A stretch of DNA of 64,000 bases from Aurantimonas sp. HBX-1 (GTDB lineage: Bacteria; Pseudomonadota; Alphaproteobacteria; Rhizobiales; Rhizobiaceae). This document shows positions 40,881 through 50,501 of the stretch, piece by piece. A program made the translations under genes and the position numbers. Under the pieces are notes generated by a model. The model made no database searches, was not told the origin of the DNA, and saw only the letters and a program-made list of their open reading frames with translations. Positions within the stretch are counted from its first letter, which is position 1, and every line of letters begins with the position of its first letter. The stretch is taken from assembly GCF_021391535.1 (NCBI RefSeq), contig NZ_CP090066.1:1563501-1627500 (forward strand), written 5' to 3'.

Positions 40881-43214
40881 CTAGCGGTTCAGGCGGGCGT
40901 CCGCCTCGGATCCTTCCTGCTGGACGGCCTGGGCGGTGGCGATCGCGGCCATGTTGACGATGCCGCGGGAGGTGACCGACGGCGTCATCACGTGGGCGGG
41001 CGAGGCGGCACCGAGCAGGATCGGCCCGACATGCAGCGCCTCGGTCATCGTCTTGACCACGCCGAGCGTGATGTTGGCGGCGTCGAGATTGGGGAAGATC
41101 AGCAGGTTCGCCTCGCCTTTGAGGTTCGAGTTCGGCATCAGGCGCCGGCGCATCTCCTCGTTCAGCGCCGCGTCGCCGTGCATTTCGCCGTCGACCTCCA
41201 GTTCCGGCGCCTGCGACCGGATTAGCGCCAAAGCGCGCCGCATCTTGCGCGTCGCCTCGGTGTCGTCGGTGCCGAAATTGGAGTGCGACACCAAAGCGCC
41301 CTTCGGCTCGATGCCGAAGCGCCGGATCGCCGCGGCGGCGAGCAGCGTCATCTCGGCGATGTCCTCGGCCGACGGATCGCGCTGGACGTAGGTGTCGAGG
41401 AAGAACTTGGTGCCCTGCTGGAAGATCAGCCCGCTCATCGCCGCGAAGCGGCGCACGCCCGGCATCATGCCGATGACCTGGCTGATGTCGCGGACATGCG
41501 GCGGATAGCGCCCTTCCAGGCCGCACAGCATGGCGTCCGCCTCGCCGCGGGAGACCGCGACCGCGGCGATCACGGTGTTGTTGGTCCGCACGATGGTGCG
41601 CGCCGTGTCGGGATTGACGCCCTTGCGGCCGACCTTCTCGAAATAGTGGTCGACATAGTCGCGGTAGCGCGGATCGTCCTCCGGATTGACCACCTCGAAA
41701 TCGGTGCCCGGCCGGATGCGCAGGCCGTAGCGCTCGAGGCGGCTGGCGATGACGCCGGGGCGGCCGACGAGGATCGGCAGGCAGACCTTCTCCTCGAGCA
41801 GAACCTGCGCGGCGCGCAGCACGCGCTCGTCCTCGCCGTCCGAGAAGATCACCCGCTTGCCGGAGTTGCGGGCGATCTGGAAGATCGGCTTCATCATCAG
41901 GCCGGAGCGGAAGACGAAGCGGTTCAGCCGGTCGAGATAGGCCGGCATGTCGGTGATCGGCCTCAGGGCGACCCCCTCGGCCTCGGCCGCCAGCGCCACC
42001 GCCGGCGCGATCTTCAGGATCAGCCGCGGATCGAAGGGCGAGGGGATCAGGTAGTCCGGCCCGAAGACCGGCGTTTCGGAGCCGTAGGCCTTGGCCGCGA
42101 CCTCGGACACCTCCTCGCGGGCGAGCGCCGCGATGGCATCGACGGCCGCCTTCTTCATGCCTTCGGTGATGCCGGTGGCGCCGCAGTCGAGGGCACCCCG
42201 GAAGATGTACGGGAAGCAGAGGACGTTGTTGACCTGGTTGGGGAAATCCGACCGGCCGGTGCAGATCATCGCGTCCGGCCGCACCGCCTTGGCGAGCTCC
42301 GGCATGATCTCCGGGGTCGGATTGGCGAGCGCCATGATCATCGGCCGCTCGGCCATCGACTTCAGATATTCGGGCTTCAGCACGCCGCCGGCCGACAGGC
42401 CGAGGAAGACATCGGCGCCCTCGATGACCTCTTCCAGCGTCCGCTTGTCGGTCTGCCGCGCGTAGACCGCCATCCAGCGGTCCATGCGCTTCTCGCGGCC
42501 CTCGTAGACGACGCCCTCGATATCGGTGCAGGTGATGTTTTCGCGGCGCGCCCCGAGTTCGACCAGCAGGTTGAGGCAGGCGATGGCAGCGGCGCCGGCG
42601 CCGGAGGTGACGATCTTGGCCTCGGCCAGCGTCTTGCCGGCGAGCATCAGGCCGTTGCGGATGGCCGCCGCGACGATGATCGCGGTGCCGTGCTGGTCGT
42701 CGTGGAAGACCGGGATCGCCATGCGCTCGCGCAGCCGGGCCTCGACCTCGAAGCACTCCGGCGACTTGATGTCCTCGAGATTGATGCCGCCGAAGGTCGG
42801 CTCCAGCGCCGCGACGACGTCGCAGATGCGGTCGATCTCGCGCGCCTCGATCTCGATGTCGAAGACGTCGATGTCGGCGAATTTCTTGAACAGGACGGCC
42901 TTGCCCTCCATCACCGGCTTGGAGGCGAGGGGGCCGATGTCGCCGAGGCCGAGCACAGCCGTGCCGTTGGAGACCACCGCCACCAGATTGGCGCGGCTGG
43001 TGTAGACCGCGGCCAGCGAGGGGTCGCGCGCGATCTCGCGGCAGGGCGCGGCGACGCCGGGCGAGTAGGCCAGCGCCAGATCGCGCTGGTTGCCGAGCGG
43101 CTTGGTCGCGCGGATCGCCAGTTTCCCGGGCGTCGGGTAGCGGTGATAGAACAGCGCCTGCTCGTCGAGATCGGCGGTGGTCATGCCCGTCCCGCCCGTT
43201 TCGTTCTCCGACAT
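40881..43214 (-). CDS. maeB: NADP-dependent malic enzyme with phosphotransacetylase-like C-terminal domain
   Basis: A 777-residue multimodular malic enzyme (malate to pyruvate plus CO2). The malic-enzyme part at residues 1-440 has AYSPGVAAPC, FDIEIEA, VFHDDQHGTAIIVAAAI with the catalytic and metal residues, and TSGAGAAAIACLNLL as the dinucleotide fold. The C-terminal part, from about 450, resembles phosphotransacetylase (FSDGEDERVLRAAQ, then EANLLIFPNLDAANI) but is a regulatory domain sensing acetyl-CoA in this family. ATG 43214 is the natural start (MSENETGG). Full length for MaeB. Confidence 0.93.
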   Translation of the reverse strand: MSENETGGTGMTTADLDEQALFYHRYPTPGKLAIRATKPLGNQRDLALAYSPGVAAPCREIARDPSLAAVYTSRANLVAVVSNGTAVLGLGDIGPLASKPVMEGKAVLFKKFADIDVFDIEIEAREIDRICDVVAALEPTFGGINLEDIKSPECFEVEARLRERMAIPVFHDDQHGTAIIVAAAIRNGLMLAGKTLAEAKIVTSGAGAAAIACLNLLVELGARRENITCTDIEGVVYEGREKRMDRWMAVYARQTDKRTLEEVIEGADVFLGLSAGGVLKPEYLKSMAERPMIMALANPTPEIMPELAKAVRPDAMICTGRSDFPNQVNNVLCFPYIFRGALDCGATGITEGMKKAAVDAIAALAREEVSEVAAKAYGSETPVFGPDYLIPSPFDPRLILKIAPAVALAAEAEGVALRPITDMPAYLDRLNRFVFRSGLMMKPIFQIARNSGKRVIFSDGEDERVLRAAQVLLEEKVCLPILVGRPGVIASRLERYGLRIRPGTDFEVVNPEDDPRYRDYVDHYFEKVGRKGVNPDTARTIVRTNNTVIAAVAVSRGEADAMLCGLEGRYPPHVRDISQVIGMMPGVRRFAAMSGLIFQQGTKFFLDTYVQRDPSAEDIAEMTLLAAAAIRRFGIEPKGALVSHSNFGTDDTEATRKMRRALALIRSQAPELEVDGEMHGDAALNEEMRRRLMPNSNLKGEANLLIFPNLDAANITLGVVKTMTEALHVGPILLGAASPAHVMTPSVTSRGIVNMAAIATAQAVQQEGSEADARLNR

Positions 43215-43400
43215 GCCGATCCCCCGCTGTTTCGACGGCCATCCCACGCCGCCTGCGGCTCCTTCTAAACGATCACCTGCGGCTGGCAACCGACCAGCGA
43301 CGCCCGCCGCAACGGCAGCGCGAACCGTGCGTCACACGGATGCAATCAGAATCAGTCATTTCCATCACGCAGCGAAGGGGATCGGTGAGGCCGGGACGGG

Positions 43401-44240
43401 ATGGCGACCATGCATCAGTTGGCGACGGCGCGTCACTTCCGGACGCTGTTCATTTCAGACGTGCATCTGGGGTCCAAGGCGGCACAGGCCGAACTGCTGG
43501 TGGATTTCCTGCGGGTGCACGACGCCGAGAAGATCTATCTCGTGGGGGACATCGTCGACGGCTGGCGCCTCAAGCGCTCGTGGCATTGGCCGCAAGCCCA
43601 CAACGACGTGGTCCAGAAGCTGCTGCGCAAGGCGCGCAAGGGCGCCTCGGTGATCTACGTTCCCGGCAACCACGACGAGTTCCTGCGGGACTTCCCGGGC
43701 CAGCATTTCGGCGGTGTCGAGGTCAAGCTCACCGACGTTCACGTCACGGCGGACGGGCGACGCTTCCTGGTCATCCACGGCGACGCCTTCGACGTCGTCG
43801 TCCGCAATGCCCGGGTCATCGCCTATCTCGGCGACTGGGCCTACGACGCGGCGATCGCCATCAACGTCGTGTTCAACGTCGTGCGGCGCCGGCTGGGATT
43901 TCCCTACTGGTCGATCTCCTCCTGGGCGAAGCTCAAGGTCAAGAACGCTGTCAACTTCATCGGCGCTTTCGAGACGGCGCTGGCGGAGGAGGCGCGCCGG
44001 CACGATTGCCAGGGCGTGATCTGTGGCCACATCCACCATGCGCAGCTGACCGAGCACGACGGCATCGAATACGTGAATACCGGCGACTGGGTGGAGAGCT
44101 GCACCGCGGTGGCGGAGCGCCATGACGGGTCGCTCGAGCTGATCCGCTGGACCGAGACGGCGCGCGAGAAGCAGCCGAAAGGCGAGCGCGGGCCGCTCGC
44201 CGCCGAGCCGGCCCCATCGCCGGCGGCCGAGGCGGCCTGA
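43401..44240 (+). CDS. LpxH-like metallophosphoesterase (UDP-2,3-diacylglucosamine diphosphatase family)
   Basis: A 279-residue calcineurin-like phosphoesterase. The two-metal motifs are all present: FISDVHLGSKAAQ, LVGDIVDGWRL, VPGNHDEF, VIHGDAFD and ICGHIHHAQL. The sequence, with HWPQAHNDVVQKLLRKARKG, is of the LpxH-related branch common in alphaproteobacteria, beside a glycosyltransferase gene. True lipid A hydrolysis of UDP-diacylglucosamine is possible, but glycolipid processing with its neighbour is equally likely. ATG 43401 or 43410 may be used. The C-terminal 40 residues are a low-complexity Ala/Pro/Glu tail. Confidence 0.82.
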   Translation: MATMHQLATARHFRTLFISDVHLGSKAAQAELLVDFLRVHDAEKIYLVGDIVDGWRLKRSWHWPQAHNDVVQKLLRKARKGASVIYVPGNHDEFLRDFPGQHFGGVEVKLTDVHVTADGRRFLVIHGDAFDVVVRNARVIAYLGDWAYDAAIAINVVFNVVRRRLGFPYWSISSWAKLKVKNAVNFIGAFETALAEEARRHDCQGVICGHIHHAQLTEHDGIEYVNTGDWVESCTAVAERHDGSLELIRWTETAREKQPKGERGPLAAEPAPSPAAEAA

Positions 44241-44256
44241 CCCGAGGACGACATTC

Positions 44257-45285
44257 ATGCAACGCTTCCTGATCGCCACCGACGCCTGGCACCCGCAGGT
44301 GAACGGCGTGGTGCGCACGCTCTCCAGCCTCTGCGACCAGCTGCGCGACCGTGGTGCCGCGGTGATGGTGGTGAGCCCTCTCGACTTTCGTACCGTCGCC
44401 TGCCCGACCTATCCCGAGATCCGGCTGGCTCTCGCCTCGGCCGACCGGCTGGAGCACATGTTCGACGAGTTCCGGCCGACGGCGGTCCACATCGCGACGG
44501 AAGGCCCGGTGGGCCTTGCCGCCCGGCGCGCCAGCCTTCGCAGCGGGCGCCGCTTCACCACGAGTTTCCACACCCGGTTTCCCGAATATCTGCGCAAGCG
44601 GGCGCCGATTCCCGAAAGCGTCACCTACGGCTTCCTGCGGCGTTTCCATGCCCCCGCAGCGGCCTGCCTGGTGCCGACCGAGTCGATGCGCCGCAAGCTT
44701 TCGGACCTCGGCTTCGGCAATCTCGTCACCTGGACGCGCGGCGTCGACCGCCGCCAGTTCCGTCCCGCCGAGCCAATCGGGCTCGACCTTCCGGGCCCGA
44801 TCTTCCTCACCGTTTCTCGGATCGCCCCGGAGAAGAACATCGAGGCGTTCCTCGACCTCGACCTGCCCGGATCGAAGCTGGTGGTCGGCGACGGGCCGAT
44901 GTTGCCGGAACTCATCAAACGATATCCGCACGTGCATTTCGCCGGCGCCCAGACCGGCGAGGCGCTGGCCCGCTATTATGCCTCGGCCGACGTTTTCGTC
45001 TTCCCGTCGAAGACCGACACGTTCGGGATCGTGCTGATCGAGGCGCTGGCCTGCGGCGTGCCGGTGGCAGCCTATCCGGAGCCGGGTCCGATCGACGTCA
45101 TTGCCGGGTCGAATGCCGGGCGGATCTCGACCGACCTGCGGGAGGCGTGCCTCGCCGCGCTGTCGCTGAAGCGAAGCGACGCGCTGGAGCGCTCGAAGGC
45201 GTACAGCTGGGAAGCCTGCGCCGACGTCTTCCTGGAGACCTCGGTGGACACGTTGAACCAGCCGGCGCTGCGCCTCGCGGGATGA
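44257..45285 (+). CDS. Glycosyltransferase family 4
   Basis: A 342-residue GT-B enzyme. The N-terminal acceptor domain has TDAWHPQVNGVVRTLSSL and HIATEGPVGLAARRA, and HTRFPEYLRKR; the donor domain has VSRIAPEKNIEAFLDLDL and the E-x7-E region DTFGIVLIEALACGVPVAAY. The pattern resembles the alphaproteobacterial enzymes that glycosylate diacylglycerol or phosphatidylinositol-type acceptors, but sugar and acceptor are unknown. It begins 16 bp after the phosphoesterase gene, so the two form an operon and likely act on a common envelope glycolipid. Confidence 0.85.
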   Translation: MQRFLIATDAWHPQVNGVVRTLSSLCDQLRDRGAAVMVVSPLDFRTVACPTYPEIRLALASADRLEHMFDEFRPTAVHIATEGPVGLAARRASLRSGRRFTTSFHTRFPEYLRKRAPIPESVTYGFLRRFHAPAAACLVPTESMRRKLSDLGFGNLVTWTRGVDRRQFRPAEPIGLDLPGPIFLTVSRIAPEKNIEAFLDLDLPGSKLVVGDGPMLPELIKRYPHVHFAGAQTGEALARYYASADVFVFPSKTDTFGIVLIEALACGVPVAAYPEPGPIDVIAGSNAGRISTDLREACLAALSLKRSDALERSKAYSWEACADVFLETSVDTLNQPALRLAG

Positions 45286-45318
45286 GCTTGCGTCGGCGGT
45301 GGCCGAGGCGGGGAAGCC

Positions 45319-46299
45319 TCAGCCCCAGAGTTCGGGGCTCGGCGGCGCGACGGTCGAGGCTTCGTAGACGAGCCCGTGCGGCCGGTCCTTCGCAAGCAGC
45401 AGCGGGCCGTCGAGATCGGCGAAGGCGGCGACCTGCGCCAGCAGCACGGCGGGCGCCATGGCCAGCGACGTGCCGACCATGCAGCCGACCATCACGCCGA
45501 AGCCGAGTTCCTGCGCCCGGGTCACGAGGCGCAACGCCTCGGTCAGCCCGCCGGTCTTGTCGAGCTTGACGTTGACGTAGTCGTAGCGGCCGCGCAGCGC
45601 CTCGAGGTCCTCGCTCGTGTGGACCGACTCGTCGGCGCAGATCGGCACCGGATGCGCGATCTCCGCGAGGATCGCATCCGCGCCCTTCGGCAGCGGCTGC
45701 TCGACCAGCACGGCGCCGGCGGCGGCCGCCGCCCTGAGATGCGCCTCGATGTTGTCGGCGGTCCAGCCTTCGTTGGCGTCGAGGATCAGCCGTGTGCCGC
45801 CGGTGGCGGCATGGATGGCGGCCATGCGGTCAATGTCGCCATCGGTCCCGACCTTGATCTTCAGGAGGCTTCTACCGGCGGCCTTCGCCGCTTCCGCCAT
45901 GGCGGCGGGCGTGTCGATGCCGATCGTATAGGCGGTCTCGATGGGGCGCGGCGGCGCGCGGCAGATCAGTTCGGCGACGCGGGTCCCGCTCGCCTTGGCC
46001 TCGAGATCCCAGAGCGCGCAGTCGAGGGCGTTGCGGGCCGCGCCGGCGGGGAGCGTCCTGCCGAGGTCCTCCCGAGAGGCGCCGCGCTCGATCCCGGCCC
46101 TGGCGGATTCGATCGCCGCGACGACGCTCTCGACGCTCTCGCCATAGCGGGCATAGGGGACGCACTCGCCCCGTCCGACGACGCCGCCTGCCTCGATCGC
46201 GCAGACGATCACCACCGCCTCGGTCTTGGCGCCCCGCGAGATGCGGAACTCGCGGGCGAGCGGGAAGCGCTCCACTGTGACCGAAACACGACGCGACAT
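45319..46299 (-). CDS. Dipeptide epimerase / N-acyl amino acid racemase-like enolase superfamily
   Basis: A 326-residue enolase-superfamily enzyme of the muconate-lactonising subgroup. The catalytic frame fits dipeptide epimerases: SLLKIKVG (the K-x-K base), LILDANEGW and VEQPLPKGADAI for metal ligands, ICADESVHTSEDL with the third Asp, and VNVKLDKTGGLTEAL with the opposite Lys. The capping N-terminal domain is complete (SRGAKTEAVVIVCAIEAGGV). Such enzymes epimerise L-Ala-D/L-Glu from peptidoglycan; a DgcA-like N-acetyl-D-glutamate racemase is also possible. It is convergent with the glycosyltransferase gene. Confidence 0.88.
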   Translation of the reverse strand: MSRRVSVTVERFPLAREFRISRGAKTEAVVIVCAIEAGGVVGRGECVPYARYGESVESVVAAIESARAGIERGASREDLGRTLPAGAARNALDCALWDLEAKASGTRVAELICRAPPRPIETAYTIGIDTPAAMAEAAKAAGRSLLKIKVGTDGDIDRMAAIHAATGGTRLILDANEGWTADNIEAHLRAAAAAGAVLVEQPLPKGADAILAEIAHPVPICADESVHTSEDLEALRGRYDYVNVKLDKTGGLTEALRLVTRAQELGFGVMVGCMVGTSLAMAPAVLLAQVAAFADLDGPLLLAKDRPHGLVYEASTVAPPSPELWG

Positions 46300-46471
46300 G
46301 GCTTATCGATCCTTCTGGACGGCGGAACGGCGGAGAATCCATGACAAGCGGTCAATAGATGATTAATCCTTCCCCCTTGTACGAAGCGCCGCGGATCATG
46401 CGCACTGCGTCACGCGCCGCGCATCCCCCCGCCGTCGCCAGGCGCTTCGAAGGAAGGTCCAGCAACCGCCC

Positions 46472-47650
46472 ATGCCAGAGAGTTCTCCAGCACGTACGGC
46501 CGGCGCGACCGGACGGCGGCAAGCCGTCCAGCCTGCGCTCGACCGCGAGCAGCGGGACGGCCGTGTCGTGCTGAGGGCGACGGGCGACTGGCTGGCCCGC
46601 ACCGTCGGCTCGCTGGAACAGACGGTCGGCGACTTCGGCAAGTCGGATGCGGGTGCCAGCGCGGTGGTGGATTGCCGGGGCATCGGCCGGATCGACACGG
46701 CGGGTGCCTTCGTGATCGAGCGGCTGGCCCGCGATCTCGGCGGCGATTCCCGGCTGGAAGGCCTCGCTGACCGCGACACGGCGCTGTTCGACGCGGTGCG
46801 GCGGGCGATGGACCGGGAGCGCTTGGACGTCGAAGCTGCGCGCGGCAACGTCCTCGCCGGCCTGCTCGACGCCGTCGGGCGCGGCACCGTCGGCATGTAC
46901 AACGAGATCGTCATCGCCCTCAACATCATCGGCGGTTCGATCTTCGGCGCCGGCCGCCGGCTGACCGGGCGAACCCAGATCCGCGCCGCGGCGATCTTCA
47001 ACCAGATCGACCAGATGGGCGTGAAGGCGGTGCCGATCATCATGCTGATGAGCTTCCTCATCGGCGCCATCATCGCCCAGCAGGGCGCCTTCCAGCTGCG
47101 CCGCTTCGGCGGCGAGGTCTACGCGGTCAACCTGATCAGCATCCTGGTCCTGCGCGAGATCGGCGTGCTCCTGACGGCGATCATGATCGCCGGACGGTCC
47201 GGCAGCGCCATCACCGCCGAGATCGGCTCTATGAAGATGCGCGAGGAGGTGGACGCGCTCCAGGTCATCGGGCTGAACCCGATCGGCGTCCTGATCTTTC
47301 CGCGCCTCGTCGCGCTGACCATCGCGCTGCCGCTGCTGACGGTGCTCGCCAATCTCTCTGCGCTGCTCGGCGGCATGCTGGTGCTGAACGTCTACTCCGA
47401 CATCTCCACGGCCAACTTCATCCAGGGGATGCAGTCGTCCATCGATCTGTTCACCGTATTCTCCGGACTGATCAAGGCGCCGTTCATGGCGATCATCATC
47501 GGCCTCGTCGCCTCATCGGAGGGCCTGAAGGTCGGCGGCAGCGCCGAGAGCCTCGGCCTGCACGTGACCGCCTCGGTGGTGAAGGCCATTTTCCTCGTCA
47601 TCCTGATGGATGGCATATTCGCGATTTTCTATGCCTCCATCGGTCTCTGA
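46472..47650 (+). CDS. mlaE: MCE-type ABC transporter permease with N-terminal STAS domain
   Basis: A 392-residue inner-membrane permease of the MlaE family, part of a lipid transporter spanning the envelope. Residues about 25-130 form a STAS-like domain (AVVDCRGIGRIDTAGAFVIE); the MlaE part runs from about 140 to 390 with several membrane helices (VPIIMLMSFLIGAIIAQQGA, IALPLLTVLANLSALLGGML) and the cytoplasmic coupling segment IGSMKMREEVDALQVIGLNP. Its 3' end overlaps the ATPase gene by 20 bp. The STAS fusion is typical of the alphaproteobacterial and Sphingobium LinK type, unlike E. coli MlaE. Confidence 0.9.
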   Translation: MPESSPARTAGATGRRQAVQPALDREQRDGRVVLRATGDWLARTVGSLEQTVGDFGKSDAGASAVVDCRGIGRIDTAGAFVIERLARDLGGDSRLEGLADRDTALFDAVRRAMDRERLDVEAARGNVLAGLLDAVGRGTVGMYNEIVIALNIIGGSIFGAGRRLTGRTQIRAAAIFNQIDQMGVKAVPIIMLMSFLIGAIIAQQGAFQLRRFGGEVYAVNLISILVLREIGVLLTAIMIAGRSGSAITAEIGSMKMREEVDALQVIGLNPIGVLIFPRLVALTIALPLLTVLANLSALLGGMLVLNVYSDISTANFIQGMQSSIDLFTVFSGLIKAPFMAIIIGLVASSEGLKVGGSAESLGLHVTASVVKAIFLVILMDGIFAIFYASIGL

Positions 47651-48479
47651 TCCCGCCCGCCCGAACGGGGCCGCCGCTTCCCAGGATGACGACATCATCA
47701 TCCGTGTCGAGGACGTCACCGTGAGCTTCGGGGAAAAGACCATCCTCGACAAGCTGTCGCTGGACGTGCGCCGCGGCGAGATCCTCGGCTTCGTCGGCCC
47801 GTCCGGTTCCGGCAAGTCGGTGCTGCTGCGCACCATCCTCGGCCTCAACCAGAAGCAGGGCGGCACGATCGACGTGTTCGGGATCAACTATCCCGAAGCG
47901 GACGACGAGGATCGCCTGGCGGTCGAGCGGCGCTGGGGCGTCCTGTTCCAGCACGGCGCGCTGTTCTCCTCGCTGACCGTGCTGGAGAACATCGAGGTGC
48001 CGATGCGGGAGTATCTCGACCTCTCGCCGGAGCTGATGCACGAACTCGCGCGCCTGAAGCTCGACCTCGTCGGCCTGCCGCAGGATGCCGCCGGAAAATT
48101 CCCCTCCGAGCTGTCGGGCGGCATGATCAAGCGCGCGGCGCTGGCGCGGGCGCTGGCGCTCGATCCGGACGTCGTGTTCCTCGACGAGCCGACGTCGGGC
48201 CTCGACCCCATCGGCGCCGCCGATTTCGATCAGTTGATCATGACGCTCCGGGACACGCTGGGGCTGACCGTGTACATGGTCACCCACGACCTCGACAGCC
48301 TGTTCCAGGCCTGCGACCGCATCGCCGTGCTCGGGGACGGCAAGGTGCTGGTCGAAGGACCGCTGTCGACCATGCTCTCCTTCGACCACCCGTGGGTGAA
48401 ATCGTATTTCCACGGCAAGCGCGCGCGCACTATCGCCGCGCCTGAAAATGCCGGGCATGCCCTAGAGGGGATCGTTTGA
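47631..48479 (+). CDS. mlaF: MCE-type ABC transporter ATPase
   Basis: A 282-residue ATP-binding protein of the MlaF group. Walker A is GPSGSGKSVLLRTILG, the Q-loop follows at LFQHGALF, the signature is LSGGMIKRAALARAL, Walker B is VVFLDEPTSGLDP, and the switch His is in VTHDLDSL. A C-terminal extension of about 35 residues ends ENAGHALEGIV. The start at 47631 lies within the permease gene; the ATPase TGA overlaps the ATG of the next gene (TGATG), so all three are translationally linked. Confidence 0.93.
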   Translation: MPPSVSDPARPNGAAASQDDDIIIRVEDVTVSFGEKTILDKLSLDVRRGEILGFVGPSGSGKSVLLRTILGLNQKQGGTIDVFGINYPEADDEDRLAVERRWGVLFQHGALFSSLTVLENIEVPMREYLDLSPELMHELARLKLDLVGLPQDAAGKFPSELSGGMIKRAALARALALDPDVVFLDEPTSGLDPIGAADFDQLIMTLRDTLGLTVYMVTHDLDSLFQACDRIAVLGDGKVLVEGPLSTMLSFDHPWVKSYFHGKRARTIAAPENAGHALEGIV

Positions 48480-50428
48480 TGGAAACCAAGGCGAATTACG
48501 TCCGCGTCGGCATCTTCACCATCGTCGTCCTCGTGCTGGCGTTCGGCTTCGTCTACTGGTCGATCTTCGCGACCCAGGGGGATTCCCGGGTGCCGCTGCT
48601 GGTGCGGATCGAAGGCTCGGTCACCGGCCTGCAGCAGGGCAGCCAGGTGTTGTTCAACGGTCTTCCGGTCGGCGTCGTGCAGTCGCTGCGCATCGATCCC
48701 AACAATCCGCGCGTCGTCATCGCCTCGACCCAGGTCGATCCGGACCTGCCGATCAAGGAGACGACCGCGGCGAATATCGGCTTCCAGGGCCTGACCGGAT
48801 TTGCCTTCATCGAACTGAAGGGCGGCGAGGCGGGCGAGCCGGACATCATCAAGGAAGCGCAGCGGCAGGGCACCGTGCCGATCATCCGCGCCGACCCGTC
48901 CGACATCACCGACATCCTGGCGACCGCCCGCGACATTGCCGACCGGGCGAACACCATTCTCGGGGAGTTCGAGAGCATCGTTGCCGACGCCGGGCCGTCG
49001 ATCGGCGTGACCCTCGAAAACGTCTCGAAGACCTCCGAGAACATCGAGCAGTTCACCTCGAGCCTCGCCTCGAATTCCGACGACGTCGACGAGTTCCTGC
49101 AGAGCCTCAGCCGCCTCGCCGACACCGCCAACACGGTGGCCGCGGGCCTTCCCAAGGCGATCGAGGAGGCGCAGGCCATCCTTGCCGCGGTGGACCCGGC
49201 CGCGATCCGCACCACCGTCTCCAACATCGCCGCCATGTCGGAAACGCTGCGCGCTCAATCCGAGAACGTCGAGAGCGTCGTCGCCTCGGTACGGACGGCG
49301 GCCGACAGCATCGGCGGCGTCGGCGAGATCATCAGCCGCAACACGCCGCAGATCGACCGCTTCCTCGCCGGGCTCGGGCCGATCACCGAGACGGCGACCC
49401 GCGTTGCCGAACGCCTCGACACGACGCTGGAGACGGCGAACCGCGTCGTCGCGGCCGTCGATCCCGCCGCGGTCTCCACCGCCATCGACGATATCGCCGC
49501 GACGGCCAGCAACGTCTCGTCGCTGACGCAGTCGATCTCGACGCAGCGCGAGGCGATCAACTCGGCCATCGCCGGCGTCGCGAACTCGGCCCAGAACGTC
49601 AACCGCATCACCACCGCGATCGCCCAGCGCTCGCCGGAGATCGACGCGCTGCTCGCCGGCCTCGGGCCGATCACGGAGAACATCAGCGAAGCCAGCCGCC
49701 AGGTGAACGAGACGCTGGCTTCGGCGGACGCGCTGATCAATTCGGTCGATGCCGCGACCGTCAACGAGGTGATCGGCGACGTGCGCGACGTCACCGCGGC
49801 GCTCAGCGCCAAGACCCCGGAAGTCCAGTCGATCATCGACGGCGTCGACCAGACGGTGCGGACGCTCGAGGCAACCCTCAACGGCTTCTCGGAGACTCGG
49901 GCGCAGGTCGACACGCTGCTCGCCAGCATCGATCCGGGCCAGGTCAACCGCGCCGTGGATAACGTCTCCTCGGCGACCGACAATGTCGCGAGGGCCGCGG
50001 ACTCGATCGCGGGCGTCGCCGATTCCATCGGCGAGCGGCGCGAGGACATCAACGACATCATCACCAATGTCGAACTGACCAGCCAGCGCATCAGCGCGGC
50101 CTCGCAGCGCATCGACAGCGTCGTCACCTCGGTCAACGACCTCCTGGCCGGAGCCAAGGACGGCACCAGCCTCGGCACCGACGTGGCGACGACGCTGCGC
50201 TCGATCCGGTCCGCGGCCCAGTCGATCCAGTCCGAGGTCGCGCCGATCTCGGCCAATCTGCAGCGCTTCACCGGGCAGGGCCTGCGCGAGTTCCAGACGC
50301 TGGTGCGCAACGTCACGCAGTCGGTCGGCCGCATCGACAGGGCGGTCGACGACTTCTCCAACGATCCGAGCCGGCTGATCTATGGCGGCGACGAGGTCAA
50401 GCAGTATGACGGCCGGACCCGGCGCTGA
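48479..50428 (+). CDS. mlaD: MCE (MlaD-type) substrate-binding protein with long helical tail
   Basis: A 649-residue periplasmic, inner-membrane-anchored MCE protein. Residues about 12-32 (FTIVVLVLAFGFVYWSIF) form the anchor and residues about 40-118 the MCE domain (VPLLVRIEGSVTGLQQGSQV, NIGFQGLTGFAFIELKGG). The remaining 520 residues are an almost uninterrupted chain of helical repeats with spaced IDRFLAGLGPIT- and IDALLAGLGPIT-like units (repeated near 49350 and 49640), suggesting a tube or rod extending across the periplasm, as in long MCE proteins. Single-domain E. coli MlaD is about 180 residues. Start ATG overlaps the ATPase stop. Confidence 0.88.
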   Translation: METKANYVRVGIFTIVVLVLAFGFVYWSIFATQGDSRVPLLVRIEGSVTGLQQGSQVLFNGLPVGVVQSLRIDPNNPRVVIASTQVDPDLPIKETTAANIGFQGLTGFAFIELKGGEAGEPDIIKEAQRQGTVPIIRADPSDITDILATARDIADRANTILGEFESIVADAGPSIGVTLENVSKTSENIEQFTSSLASNSDDVDEFLQSLSRLADTANTVAAGLPKAIEEAQAILAAVDPAAIRTTVSNIAAMSETLRAQSENVESVVASVRTAADSIGGVGEIISRNTPQIDRFLAGLGPITETATRVAERLDTTLETANRVVAAVDPAAVSTAIDDIAATASNVSSLTQSISTQREAINSAIAGVANSAQNVNRITTAIAQRSPEIDALLAGLGPITENISEASRQVNETLASADALINSVDAATVNEVIGDVRDVTAALSAKTPEVQSIIDGVDQTVRTLEATLNGFSETRAQVDTLLASIDPGQVNRAVDNVSSATDNVARAADSIAGVADSIGERREDINDIITNVELTSQRISAASQRIDSVVTSVNDLLAGAKDGTSLGTDVATTLRSIRSAAQSIQSEVAPISANLQRFTGQGLREFQTLVRNVTQSVGRIDRAVDDFSNDPSRLIYGGDEVKQYDGRTRR

Positions 50429-50501
50429 CGGCGCGCCGGCGTTGACAGCGGCGACGGCGAGTGAGAGCAAACGTCGCTGTGGCGACAGGAACAGGCAAGA
50501 C

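Noticed and set aside
41283..43268. A plus-strand frame of 661 codons opposite maeB
   Set aside because: The malic enzyme motifs settle the coding strand; the antisense product is His/Arg/Ala-rich and featureless.
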